NCBI GenBank assembly: GCA_022570795.1
Contig: JAKUDP010000011.1
Span: 1,116,001 to 1,180,000, forward strand
Length of the DNA stretch: 64,000 nucleotides
Direction: 5' to 3'
DNA from: Sphaerulina vaccinii
Taxonomy: Eukaryota > Ascomycota > Dothideomycetes > Mycosphaerellales > Mycosphaerellaceae
The notes below the pieces were generated by a model that worked only from the letters and a program-made list of their open reading frames with translations, searched no databases and was not told the DNA's origin. Of this stretch, positions 10,440 to 22,035 are shown in pieces; position 1 is the first letter of the stretch; each line of letters opens with the position of its first letter. Made by a program: the position numbers and the translations under genes.

Positions 10440-13400
10440 TCATTCTTGGTGGACATCGAGAGAGCGTCGACCATGCTCGTCGCTACTTTCTCGGGTCCTG
10501 ACCTTCTTCATAGTATTACTAGATCCACTGCGGGAAGACTTCTTCGAGCGAGTAGAAAGGCCGGTGCCACGTCGTTCCTTCCGTGCAGGCGCTGTCCTAC
10601 CAGCAGCAGACTTACGGCGATGCATTTGAAGACCGCCGTCACTATCGGAGGATGAGTCGAAACCATCGTCGTCTTCGCTGTTGAGAGTGGCCTCCTCGTC
10701 GGGTGTGTAGCCCTCGTCGTAGCTATCGCCACTGTGGCTGTATTGCTCAGTAGGGTTCAAGGTATCATCTGAGGACTCCTTGCGGGGTGCGTAGGCTTCT
10801 GGTCCGATGTCGTCGACAGACGAAGCCTCGGACATGACTGACGGTATTGATGGATCACTAATCGACATCGATACCGCAGAGCCAAAATCTGACGAGCTTG
10901 ATACCAGGGCTGGTGGCAGCTGACCAGCAGTTCCAGTAGGACTGAGGGCCTCATCTGGTGTTGCGGGTGTGGACGTCTCAGTGAGCGACGGCACTTGCGA
11001 ATGCTGTCGCCGCACGGCATCGTCGTCCGGGCTGGGTGGACAGGTCCTATTTTGCAAAGAAGCGGGCGAGTTGCAGGATTCGGACGACTTAGCGTTGTCT
11101 GCACGTTGCTGCTGCGCATACTCATTAAGAGCTCCGTTGACGCGCCTGCGAAGATGCTCTTCGTGAGCGCGTTGGTACTGTTCCTGTGTAGACTCGTTGG
11201 TATGACGAGGTCGCGACGAAAGCTCAGTCTGTTGCCGACCAACTGAAGCAAGAGAGCTATTCGAACTCAGGCGTGATACGCGCCCAGGTACTGGCTGCTG
11301 AAGATGGTGGAGATCGGAAGCGACCGAGTGTGATCGAGAGGAAGCAGGGCTGTTGCGAGCACTCGACTGAGGAGTGAACTCGCTCCGAAGGACATCTGGC
11401 TGCTGTACATGGCCAGTGGCTGTGGCACCACTAATAGCAATGCTAGCTTCGCCATGTGCATCGGCGGAAGATTGTACTGAACCACGATCGGAGCCTCGGT
11501 CGCTAGACAAGCCCCTTCTGTTCAGAGACCTCTGTCTGCTCTTACCACGAACGCGATCAATGATGCGAGCAGTGCCACCGAGAAGACCACCAAGGTTGCT
11601 ACCACCTGGAGAAGCCACTTCCTGAGGCATGCCAAGCAGAGCAGGTGATGGCGGCGTTGACCTTTCCGACTTTTCTGCAATGCTTCTTTGGTAGTCTGAC
11701 TGTGTCACAGTACGCATGGATGGCGTGTTGGACATGATAGTATTTGCTCGGTGGGGTGGACTGGGCCTCTGAGTCGCCCTGGTGCGACGGGTACTCGAAT
11801 CACTGTTGCCGTTCAGTCTCGGGACATTCTTCTCGAGTTTCTCCAGCTCGGGACTAGCAGCCACACTCCTAGACAATGGGTGCTCTCCCTGCGAAGCTTT
11901 GAGTGCGGTCGCGAAGAGTGTCTCGTTTTCAAGTATGCTGGAGCGCCTAGCATCCTGGCTGATTGTACTACTAGACGAATGCGCGGACGGCACAGGCGAG
12001 CTAGCACTCGAATGACCGCGGTGCCTTCCAGTGACAAGGGTTTTGACACCCTCTACACCAGCTTTGAGCACCGACTTGGTGCGTTCCACAAAGCTCAGCG
12101 GCACAACAGCCGTCTTGAGTTCCTCGTTCGAAATTTCGATCTTCGAGTGTTGCTGTTGATGTTCCAGATCGGAATCGTCCAACCATCTGGGTTGGTTGTC
12201 CGCAAGCACCCATGGATGATACCGAATCTCCTCCAACGTGATGCGCTTGCGCGGGTCCTTGATGAGCAACTTGTGGAGCAAATCAAGCAGATCGTCCCCG
12301 AGTTCCTCATAGACGAATTCGAGCTCGTTGCGTTTGCGATTCCACTGAGGAGTGTAACCTCTTCCATGCGAGGATGGGCGTGATTTGGACTCTCTGTCAG
12401 TGGGCATAAGCCGCTGAGCAGGAATGTATATGTCTTCCTCTGCAATACTCCTCATTACCACATATTCACTCTCGACAAATGGTGTGCGAGCAAACAGCAT
12501 GCAGAACAGAGTGATTCCCAAAGCCCAGATATCGATGGCTTTAGTGACAGGAAGTGGCTCGTCCGTTGGGTCGATCGAGCAAAGCTCAGGAGCGTAGAAG
12601 GCAGGTGTCCCTACGGTCTTCGCCAGTTCCTTGGCTTCGTCGTCCAGGTCTAACGCCTCGGCCTCGCTCACGTCCTCGTTCTCGCCGACGTTAACAGGTC
12701 GCCCAAGGTATGAGACACCAAAGTCCGAAATCTTGATGTGGCCGCTACTGGTGGCCAGGAGATTTGGTGGCTTGATGTCGCGATGAATGATTCCCTGGTG
12801 GTGCAGGTATTGGAGACCAAGGACAGTGTCACGGAAGATTGCTCGAATCTCGTTCATAGACAAGATCGGCACGTGCTCAAGCTCGCTATCCAGATGTGAA
12901 TCCAGTACTTCGTGTGCCAGGTCAGAGAGGCCTTCCATACTGCCATGCTGGGAGCCTTGGAGGCTGTTAGGCAAGCTTGAGACTCGCGAGTTCGGATCGG
13001 AATTGGGGTCGTAAGCGCCGTACATCGTCCCTTCCAGACCAGTCAGGTTGAATTCAGTGTTGCGCGCGATGTGCAGTGGCTCGCTGGTAGGCGATATGGT
13101 TTCTGGTTCTTCTGTTAGTCTCAAGAACCGAGTTGGGCGCGCAGGTGTAGTATCAAGCGTGGGCACGAGAGGCGAGGGAGTGCGTGATAAGCGCCTACCT
13201 GCACCAGTGTCCAGCCACTGTGATGCTTGTTGTGCAAGCGGTACGCTCATCTCGCCTGTAATGGACGAGATACGCGACAATCGATCCTCGTCCGACTCGT
13301 CACTGAAGTCGTCGTCACCGGCCATCTCAATACTCCAGATCTCGGGTGCTTGATCGAGGCCTCGTCGCATCCTCCGGTGGCCCCGCTTCTGCCGTCTCTT

Positions 13401-14678
13401 CAGCTTGTCCAGACGCTTCTTTGCCTCCTCAAGTACCGCTCGATCCTGTGCTGCGAGGCGTTCATCATGCATTCCAGTCTTTGCTTCACGGCTTTCGCGC
13501 TCATACCTTCGCGCTTCTACCATTCCAATCTCCTTGGGTGCTTTCTTTCTCCAGCTGATCTCACCCTTTTCGACCCATTCAAGCACGATATATACTTTCT
13601 TGCGTGACGGATCATCAATCACTTCCAGTAGCGCTACCACATTCGGATGACGTGCTTTCTTCAGGATGGCGACTTCCTTCTTCACCTTGTCTTCAGTAGT
13701 GCCGAGGCGTCCGAGCTTGCGTCTCTTCGAAAAGCGCTCCACAATCTTGATTGCCACATAAGCATCCGGGTGAGTGAGGTCGCGTGCGAACTTGACTTTG
13801 CCATGAGTTCCTCGTCCAAGCTCGTCAATGATCTCGTAGTTGTTGATTATCTTCCGCCCAGTGAGCGCATCGAACTCGACATCGGCAATATGCGTTTCTC
13901 TAGGCATGTGTCGATGAGTGTGGTGCAGAAACGGACTCGGGTAAGTCGCCGAGCCTGTCTCTGATCTGACTGCGGACGTGGACGATGGACTGAACAATCC
14001 GGGAGTGTAGTTCGGTGTCACGGCAGGGGAGCTCTGCGCCGACCGGGGACCACCGGAGTGGTGGTGCGATGCTATCGCGGTCGCGAAACTGGCTACTGGA
14101 GTGAATGGTGCAGGTTCTCGGGGCACAAAGCGAGGATGGATTTTGCCGTGGTGCTGGTAATGCAAGGCTTCGAATGATTGATTGGGGTACGAGACTCCTG
14201 AAGGTGGAAGAAACGGTCGCTCAGGCTTCACTGTCGCTGCACTCTCGGTACTCTCGACACTGTCAATGCTCAGACTGGATGGAGTTTGCTGCGCCGTGGG
14301 CCGTGGAGACAAGAGAGCGTCTGATGTTGATGCCGATTCCGCTGGCTGTAGTTGTGTGTCGCCGTGGGCATTGGCATCGCTGACGCCGGAAGTCGTCGAC
14401 GCGTGATGTTCGGCGGCTGCTCCAGCAGTGTTCGAGTGGGTTCCCGATTGTTCCGCAGCTGTCACAGTCAGTTGACTGAAGTAGTCGATGTTCTGGATTG
14501 CTGCTTCTGATGTTCGTGGTGTCGTGACGTCGAGAACGGGAGGGGCCTCTGAGCGAGGCGTGTCATCCGCATCGCCGCTGTTGCTGTTACTGCCATTCTG
14601 TCCCGGGACCGCTAACATAAGATGTCCATCCTCTCCGCTGTTTCCCTCTGGCGATTCCGTTGACATCGCCGAACTCAA
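10440..14678 (-). CDS. CaMKK / Ssp1-Sak1-like serine/threonine protein kinase
   Basis: Intronless gene for a 1412-residue kinase of the group that activates SNF1/AMPK in fungi. The kinase domain spans about residues 280-830: glycine loop LGRGTHGKV, VAIK lysine, HRDIKPPN catalytic loop near residue 630, DFG as DFGVSYLG, and GTPAFYAPEL as APE. The motif EWVEKGEISWRKKAP in the hinge region and a long (about 190 residue) charged insert between it and the catalytic loop are typical of fungal upstream AMPK kinases. Flanking regions are Ser/Pro-rich and presumably disordered; the C-terminal 580 residues carry many SP/TP and basic patches suggesting phosphoregulation. The start codon gives MSSAMSTESPEG. 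CaMKK-like kinases without a clear calmodulin site are common in fungi, so Ca regulation is uncertain. Confidence 0.88.
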   Translation of the reverse strand: MSSAMSTESPEGNSGEDGHLMLAVPGQNGSNSNSGDADDTPRSEAPPVLDVTTPRTSEAAIQNIDYFSQLTVTAAEQSGTHSNTAGAAAEHHASTTSGVSDANAHGDTQLQPAESASTSDALLSPRPTAQQTPSSLSIDSVESTESAATVKPERPFLPPSGVSYPNQSFEALHYQHHGKIHPRFVPREPAPFTPVASFATAIASHHHSGGPRSAQSSPAVTPNYTPGLFSPSSTSAVRSETGSATYPSPFLHHTHRHMPRETHIADVEFDALTGRKIINNYEIIDELGRGTHGKVKFARDLTHPDAYVAIKIVERFSKRRKLGRLGTTEDKVKKEVAILKKARHPNVVALLEVIDDPSRKKVYIVLEWVEKGEISWRKKAPKEIGMVEARRYERESREAKTGMHDERLAAQDRAVLEEAKKRLDKLKRRQKRGHRRMRRGLDQAPEIWSIEMAGDDDFSDESDEDRLSRISSITGEMSVPLAQQASQWLDTGAGRRLSRTPSPLVPTLDTTPARPTRFLRLTEEPETISPTSEPLHIARNTEFNLTGLEGTMYGAYDPNSDPNSRVSSLPNSLQGSQHGSMEGLSDLAHEVLDSHLDSELEHVPILSMNEIRAIFRDTVLGLQYLHHQGIIHRDIKPPNLLATSSGHIKISDFGVSYLGRPVNVGENEDVSEAEALDLDDEAKELAKTVGTPAFYAPELCSIDPTDEPLPVTKAIDIWALGITLFCMLFARTPFVESEYVVMRSIAEEDIYIPAQRLMPTDRESKSRPSSHGRGYTPQWNRKRNELEFVYEELGDDLLDLLHKLLIKDPRKRITLEEIRYHPWVLADNQPRWLDDSDLEHQQQHSKIEISNEELKTAVVPLSFVERTKSVLKAGVEGVKTLVTGRHRGHSSASSPVPSAHSSSSTISQDARRSSILENETLFATALKASQGEHPLSRSVAASPELEKLEKNVPRLNGNSDSSTRRTRATQRPSPPHRANTIMSNTPSMRTVTQSDYQRSIAEKSERSTPPSPALLGMPQEVASPGGSNLGGLLGGTARIIDRVRGKSRQRSLNRRGLSSDRGSDRGSVQSSADAHGEASIAISGATATGHVQQPDVLRSEFTPQSSARNSPASSRSHSVASDLHHLQQPVPGRVSRLSSNSSLASVGRQQTELSSRPRHTNESTQEQYQRAHEEHLRRRVNGALNEYAQQQRADNAKSSESCNSPASLQNRTCPPSPDDDAVRRQHSQVPSLTETSTPATPDEALSPTGTAGQLPPALVSSSSDFGSAVSMSISDPSIPSVMSEASSVDDIGPEAYAPRKESSDDTLNPTEQYSHSGDSYDEGYTPDEEATLNSEDDDGFDSSSDSDGGLQMHRRKSAAGRTAPARKERRGTGLSTRSKKSSRSGSSNTMKKVRTRESSDEHGRRSLDVHQE

Positions 14679-17600
14679 TCACTATGCTCTTCCCAACCAA
14701 TCTCTCAAGTCGCTGTACACAAAGTGGCCAGCAGACTTGCTTTCCAGCTACGCTCTAACCACACTGGCTTCTGCAGGACATTGAACGCCCGTCGTCAATT
14801 GGGGAATGGGCGCCGTCGCCTTTCCTATCATCGCAGACGCCAAGCACAGGCGTCTGTTTTGTTGAGAGAGTAATTCGCAAGGGTCTCGAGGCACCAGGGT
14901 CCAGCGTTACAGCTGAGGATGGTCGAGTCGATGAAGGGGTGCCGCACAGGCAAAGGGTCTATCGAAAGAGTGGTATGGTCGAAGCAAAAGAGAAGTGGTG
15001 ATGATGAGCTGATGAACGGCAAGCCGTGCGAGAGAGTGGACGTTCAAGCAACGAGCCTCCTCTTCAGTTTAGACTGATGGATGGAGCGGGGCATAGTCCC
15101 TCTCCCTCCAATAGTATGCACTATGAGAAACGGGAGCTAAAGTTGAGCACGGACGTTCTTTTTGTGTGAGTGAGTTGAGCCAAGGCCAAGGCATGGTGAT
15201 CCAACAACCCAACGACATCTGCCACACGAATCAGGATGCACTTCACGTTGTGAGGGAGGCTAACGGATGCACACAGGCGACATTCTGGGCTGCGCCTGCG
15301 TATAGCCGAGGAAAGAACCTGAAGCCTTCGCCGCCCAAAGTGTCTGAAAAAATCGTCATCATGCTCGATTGTCGGGCTCACAAGTACAAAGACGCGGGCA
15401 GCATCCTATCGCGAAGCCGCACCATCGACAAAATTGACAGGCAATGGAAGACGAGCTCATCAAGCAGCCCTGCGGCTGCTGACGCTGAGTCTGCAGTTCG
15501 ACCGCGCTGAGTGGCTTATCAGCACTTCTGACCTCACTTTTGTGTGAGCGATCGCCACCAGAAGTTCTGGCTTCGGTTGGCCTGGTGGAGCTCGGACCTT
15601 GTCCCATCGAAATGCCAGAAATCGTCAACCAGACATTCCGACGTACAACTTCTTGTGTGCTGTCATCCTACAACGGACTCACCACTTCACTCCCATTCTT
15701 ATGTGAAGACTTGAAGCATTGCAGAGGGACTTTCTTACACATGTTGTCACCTTTATACCCATCATCACTTTGATCACCTCGATTTACAGCCTCAGCAAAG
15801 ATCTCCACACTTCGGAGCTCGAGCCAGGTACACCATGCGGTACTCCGTGGTATGCCACACACTGTATGAACTCGCTACGAAGCGATTCGCAATCTGAAAG
15901 GCGCAATGATCCGAATCTGCCCAAAAGAGTCAAGCTTCCACCGCTTTGGTCTACGCCTCCAGACTGTCAGATGAAGGATTCGTTGGTTTCCCCGCATGGT
16001 TCATGGAATACGAGCCTCTTCGATTCGAGCTTTACCTCGATCGTGAAGACCTGCACATGCATATCTGAGCTCGGCAACGACCGTGAAGTTTGCAGCATTC
16101 GCATGCCTCCAGCCTGTTTAGCAAGCTGAAGTTGTGATTCGAGCATGGACTTCCTGGTCTATCATTGTCAAATTTCATGGACCTGGTAAGCATCCTATCG
16201 ATCCTATCTACAGCCATGACAGAGACATACGACATCTCCGGTGCACTCGAAGCCTCTAACTGTCCAACATTCGTTGCAGGTTCAGGCGACTTGAATGCGC
16301 TCTCCAGAATGCACCAACAATGCACTAGAATGGCCACCCGTCTGCGTTCCGGAACAAGGCGAGAAGCGGCCTGTAGTGCAAGACCAGACGGAGACGTCTC
16401 CGGTCGCGCCTGCCAATCGATGACAACAACGTTTTGACCTCACTTCCGAGTGTCTTCGTCTAAAGATCAAACATGAAGGCTTTTACAGCTTTGCGAAAGG
16501 CGTGCAGTGAGCAACGTGCATCGGGCTTCGATCTCCTGGCCTGCCGCACGATGCATTCGCATCCGCCAACTCTACGCCATGGCGACTATCGCGGCATACG
16601 CATGCCTCTCGCTTCTCCGCATAGCATGAAACAATCAGCTTGTGGAGTGCAGCGCAATGCATGTGCAAACTGCGCGCGACCGTTTGCTCTCAAAATAATG
16701 TCAATGGTAGCCCAAGTTGCCTTGATCATATTTCGCTTGAGCTGCGCCATACCTTTTGACAGCTCAGATACACGCTCGCTACCAGCCGCCCCGCCCGCTT
16801 TGTGGCTGCTCGTAGGTCTGGGCTCGAAGTCGTGTGCCTGTCAGCAGCAAGCAAAATGGCGCAGGGAGTGACATCCTTCAAGCTCTATCAACCATGAATA
16901 CTTCTGCTGACCTGGAGTGGTTTCCATATCCAATTCTTATTGCAGGTCGCTTAGCAGCATCCGAGTTCTGTACAACACGGCTGCTAGCAAGACAGTACCC
17001 TAGCATCGAACCACATGTGCAGGTCCTTGGTTGAGAGCGTCACTGGCACATCACCCGGCAACGGCTTTCACAAGCTGTATGTGTCCACTCGATCATGACC
17101 AAGGCTTTCGCCCACACCCTTGCCGGCTGTGGAGCCATACTCTACGCGTGCTCGCGCAAGTCGATACTCGGTACTATAAGTTGGAGTGTCTCGTGGTGCT
17201 CGCTTAGCAGCAGCAAGGCAACTCGTAGCTGCCGACTACAGGCATGATAAGCTTCTGACAGTTGGGAACAATCGTGTCCGACGTTGTGATCAACAATCAC
17301 AATACTTGCGACTTCGGGTCATCAGTATCACTTTCTCATCACAGTGGCTATGTACGCTTACAAGAGGCAAACAGAGGTCGGCTCTTCGACGTACGCAGAC
17401 GAGGAGTCCTTTGGCTGTCATCGACTTATCAGAAGCGCCCTGAAACCAACCACGAGATCTTGCGCAAGCACACTGTCTCGGGTGTCTCGGGTGGGTAGCA
17501 CTCAACAGCACGCCTTCGAAACGGCCCCGACTCTCTGTACACTCGGGCCACGTGCCTCTTGACAGTCACGGACGCACCTTTGCTGGGATGTCTCGGTCAT

Positions 17601-19004
17601 CATGGTGGCGATGTGGATCGGCTACAAGTTCATCGTTTAGCATATGCGTTGCGATGTAATACTCCGAAGCCCGTGCCGAGACACAATCGGTCGACTACCC
17701 GAACTCTCATATTGCTTCGTCAGCTTCGCAGGTTGAGCATGCGGGTGAGGATCTCGGCTGGGACAGCTCGTCTCTCCGCAATATATTTCCGCAAGATCGC
17801 TAGAGATGCAATGCGAGTGGCCGGGAAGAGGTAGAAGTGACATGAGGATATGATCGCGACATTGAATATCATGGCGATCACTCCGGACAAGTCCTTGCGC
17901 CGGGACCATCATGGTCTATGAAGGCCATTGTACGCCGACCCGTGTCTGAGCGCGATGATAGACACAACTGAATTGCGCTGTAAGAGCCTTGGTGTACCTT
18001 GTTCAAGCGACGACGACTGATCAACATTCAACGAGACGTCTGGGCGCTGCACAGCGTCGGCGTTACGATCAAGCTCTGGCTCTCTAACCCTCCGTGTGTA
18101 GCACAAAACACTGTCTGCAGAGGTTCCGAGCTGAGTTGCTACTCGACGGCCAGCGTGTCCCAGAATACCTTGAGCTTCTGTCTACATGTTAGTGATCTCC
18201 AAAAGCACAGATTGTGCGACGGATATCTCCTGTAGGTTCTGATAGTGATATAGACCCACTTCGGGGCGAGGGAAGCTTAGGGTTGCCCGAAAGTACCGGG
18301 ACGACGACGAGGTCCTCCCGACAAAGCTTCTCGTAGAGGATCCAGTAGGCTTGCACATGTGAACGAATGTTTGGAGATTTGTAGAGCGATCGAGCAGGAC
18401 GTCGAAGTACAATCTGCGAAAGACTGAATTAGCAATTTTCCCAAAACGTCAATATTTCAGGATCTGTCCGCCGACCGCTTCGAGGTCAGCGTTCTCTCCG
18501 CGTTCTCTCCGCGTTCAACATGAGCAATATATATGCGACGTCGAGACTGCGCTGTATCGCGTATAAGCCATAGAGGTACGGACAGCCTATCTCATTGCCA
18601 ATATTGGATCGTGTCTGGGTCGCCCAAGCGAGCGACTCAATCAATATGGAGTCAGTTTCACTCACTCAACTCACTGTCCAGGCAGGCGAGTTCCAGCATA
18701 CTTTGCTGCACCAGTCTTGCGTAAGACGCATGAACCCGGATGAACACACTTGGTAAGCAGTAGTATGCACATTTCCGAATGTCTCACTGTCTGTGGCGCC
18801 AAGCTCATATATAAACTTACGTTGTTCAGAGATACTTGCTTACCTTTTCCCCTACGACTTTTGTAAGCTGATATCGCGACTGTCTGTCGAGGTCTTCGTT
18901 ATAGCGGACTGCATCGCAATGCGTTCTGAGACGTGGTGGAAAGGAGCATAGCTCAGGCGGTGAACCGTGATGTTTGCGACGTGCTATTCTACGCTGCGAG
19001 CGTG
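14679..19004. other. Gene-poor 4.3 kb interval
   Basis: No frame over 136 codons, no family motif, no transposase or reverse-transcriptase remnant and no convincing tRNA. An 11 bp direct duplication (cgttctctccg twice, then cgttc) lies at about 18490-18516. The left end holds the kinase promoter. The rest could be a relic, a noncoding RNA or a spliced gene of unrecognised type. Confidence 0.4.
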
Positions 19005-21655
19005 CTAGTCATCCTTTTCGCGAAGCTTCTCGTACTGTTTCCGACAGTAATCTATGCAGAAGTTCTGAATCTTCTGCAATCTGTTCCTTCGTGAAGAACT
19101 TTCGCGGTAGGATCTACGCTCGTCGAAGAGCTCTTGCAACAGAGACATGACCTCTAAAACGACCTGATACAAGCCGAGAACTCTGAACGGTCGGTTAGCT
19201 GTGACATCGAAGCTGTTCCGCAATGTCTTACATCAACGTCCAGAGATATCCAGACGTACTAGCCACGGCTGTACACAGCTCCCCATAGTAGTCAGGGTAA
19301 TGGAGTTCCACTTGTTTGTTGTTGCAAGCATGGTTCGTCCAGGGTTTGGCAGCTCCACCAAGATTGGCCTTCCTTGTTGAGATCAGAAGGATTACCACAG
19401 TCAGAATGTTGACCACAGCGATTCCACAGTTCCGCCATAACCATATTGAATGTCTACCCCACAGGTTGTGTAAGGCCATTGGACTTACTAGCTCTTCAAT
19501 ATTGATCAGGCCGAAAGCAATCATCCTTGCATACTGTAATCTGATCAGAATATGACAACAGAAGGTCCAAAGTTCTTACCAGTGTGTAAAGGCTGATGGG
19601 AGGCAGCATGTCTCTGTACCATGAGTGGGAAGGTAGGTGGTTGTCGGGACTCAACGTCAATGCGCCCAGTACGATGGAGCTAGTTCTCAGCAGCCATAGC
19701 ATTGGTTCCTTCCATGATCGTGGTCGCCAGCAAAGGTATAGTTGCGAATCATATAATAGCCAGATGCTTAGCATGCAAGAGAGAGGCAGAGCTACTGTGA
19801 GCACTATCCGCTCCAACGGGGTAGTGAGATCAGAGACCATGTCCATATTCGATGTTTGCCATGTTACGTACGCTCGATAACGAAGGCCATATAGAGTTAC
19901 CACCGGCAAAACAGCAGTAAGTGGTAAAACAATAAAGGCGAACAGAATCCAGAAGATAAAGAGCCAAAATGCGGTTGGTATTCTGTCGGAAACGCGGACC
20001 CTGACACAAGGGATCTGCTGAGTGAGTCCTCTGTCCTCAATTATCGGTATTATGCACAAAGGGTAGAGTCCAAGAGCCACTCCAGCGGAGGAGAAGACGT
20101 CATATGGAAATGTCAGGAAGCTCGTGCCTGGTACTCGATCGGCGGCGACATCGTAATGCCAACCAACTTCACTTCGCGTTGCCCATATGTTGATGGCGAA
20201 GGAAGCTAAAGCCCAATCGTAATTACTCTGCGTGAGCACAGCCCTTCCCACAAGTTGCCGATCGCGTAGATCTTCATCTAGTTCACCTGATAAGAAGAGA
20301 CAGCGGCTCTCGGAGCTCCACTGTTCGGCTGGCTCGACTTGCGATATACGATAGAAGGGCTTCGGTCCTTTAGAGCGTTGCTCGTGTTTCGTATATATCA
20401 TGATGGTATGTGTGCTTACTTGACGCGGTGGCCGTGCCTGGACTTGATAGGGAGTGCGAAACACCGTGAAGTGTCGTGTCAAGATCTCCTGATAGTCAGT
20501 AGTCCATGGAGAGTCCATGAGTGGCTGTATCTGTGCGCTGGCAGCGTGGTAGGACTCAGTGCTTCCATGGGCCTTCACACACTCCATAGTCATGATCTGA
20601 GTAGGGTCATCCTGATAGCAGCATCTCAGAGCCACCAGCATTCGACCAGGGTAGTATGCAGCATCACGTCTCTGATTTCGTGTCCCAGTGTCGTCAGAGT
20701 GAGTTCTGCTTGGTAGACTGAAACGCACACCCTTATCTGTCATCTCATAGAGGTCCACATCCAGCTCGTCTCGTTCGGTAGGAATCACACGGCCACATAA
20801 CCGGAACGCGCTGGGTGACTTAGCAAGCAGCTCCAGGCGTTGTCGCAGCGGTTGCTCTCCGATGTCAGGTTATAGAGCTAGCCAGGCGAAGATCGTTTGG
20901 TCTGCATACACTTTGAGAAGTTCTTCTTGTAGTCTTGCAAAAGCCCGATCGCCCTCGCCATAGATAATCGGAAGGTTGAGCTCGAACAGTCCCAGCAGAC
21001 TATACGCTTGATCTTCGAACTTCGTAGTTTCCCTGTTCGCGGCCCAACTCATTCTTTGCGCAATGCTGTATGAGCCAACCGGCCACCTTCTTTGCAGCGC
21101 TTCAATATGTATACCAGTAATGTCGGCGACTTGGACAGCGAGCTCCAAGAGAGTACCGATGTGTGTCCACGACATGCTGTAGAACTGCACATTGGTAGGT
21201 GCTATCATCTCTTGCAGCGTCCAGCCCCTCGTGAACCACTTGCAACTTGCGTAGATCTTCCAGTCCCAATCGTTATAATACTGCTGCTCTGCACCGACTG
21301 GCTCTGGCATGTCTGCGAGGTACACATAGCACACTTCTGCTAGACTGTACCAGCGATACATCGAATTGATAGCTTCCGTCAACTCCGCGCTAGATGTCTT
21401 GTCGATGCAACAAGTATCAATCCAGATATACGCGAAACCGTCGGCAGACGCTTGCTTCCTCGCATAGTCTAGCTTCGCCCAGCCTTCTCGCTGAGTCAAA
21501 CCTCCATCACTACCATGCATGCCCACATCCTGGAAGGTAATTTCTTCTTCAGCTGAAAGCCAGACATGTGACAGAATCGCATATTTGGGAAGCTTTCGTT
21601 CGTCGTTATAGATCTCCAGTCCCAGTCCGTCGCAGACTGTCCGGAGAAGCCTCAT
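19005..21655 (-). pseudogene. HET-domain gene interrupted by one in-frame stop, C-terminal membrane segments
   Basis: Heterokaryon-incompatibility (HET, PF06985) gene. Exons inferred: 19580-21655, 19232-19533 and 19005-19182, with 46 and 49 bp introns (GTAAGA...TACAG; GTAAGA...TTCAG). Start MRLLRTV is the usual HET start; ILSHVW, WIDTCCIDK, EAINSMYRWY, WFTRGWTLQE and ADQTIFAW follow. A TAA at 20870-20872 comes three codons after ADQTIFAW. The same frame then continues with the normal HET follow-on (LLAKSPSAFRLCGRV) and a C-terminal part with four or more hydrophobic segments (for example LFIFWILFAFIVLPL, IVLTVALPLSCMLSIWLL), ending KLREKDD. Without the stop the protein would have about 851 residues. 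No GT donor placement removes the TAA while keeping the conserved flanks. It may be a null allele, a young pseudogene or a sequencing error; CAA to TAA is a RIP-compatible change. Confidence 0.8.
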
Positions 21656-22035
21656 GTTTGCTCGTGAGTCATGGTGTGTGGAGTGGGAGTGCCGGATGTT
21701 GAAACTCAAATGCCAGTGAAAGTTGTGTCTTGACCGGTCCAAGTGTGTGCAGCAGCTAGTGCTCGGTGACACTGCATGATCAGCCCTCTCACTCGCATAT
21801 GCGTGCGACCGTAAGTTCATGCAGTCTGATAGGCCGGTCCATCTCACAAATGCTACCGCGCGATTGAAGAGTGCCAGGTAGGCGGCTGCGTAGTAAGTCT
21901 TTCATTGACTTCTACATACATGCACTACTGGGTATCATAACCACACTTGCAAAGCAGGAGCATATCACGCTTTCCCCCGTCCGCACTTCTCTCCAGTTCT
22001 TTCGGCTTGAAGCACGACACTAAATGTGTTTTACT

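Noticed and set aside
15166..17834. Several frames of 90-136 codons in the gene-poor interval
   Set aside because: They overlap each other on both strands, lack motifs and have no convincing splice partners.
18945..19015. tRNA-like stretch with TAGCTCAGGCGG and a following TTTT
   Set aside because: It has an A-box match but no B box, no T-arm and no acceptor-stem pairing.
20850..20930. An intron that would remove the TAA in the HET gene
   Set aside because: The only nearby GT donor would also delete ADQTIFAW, which is conserved, and both flanks are already in the same frame.
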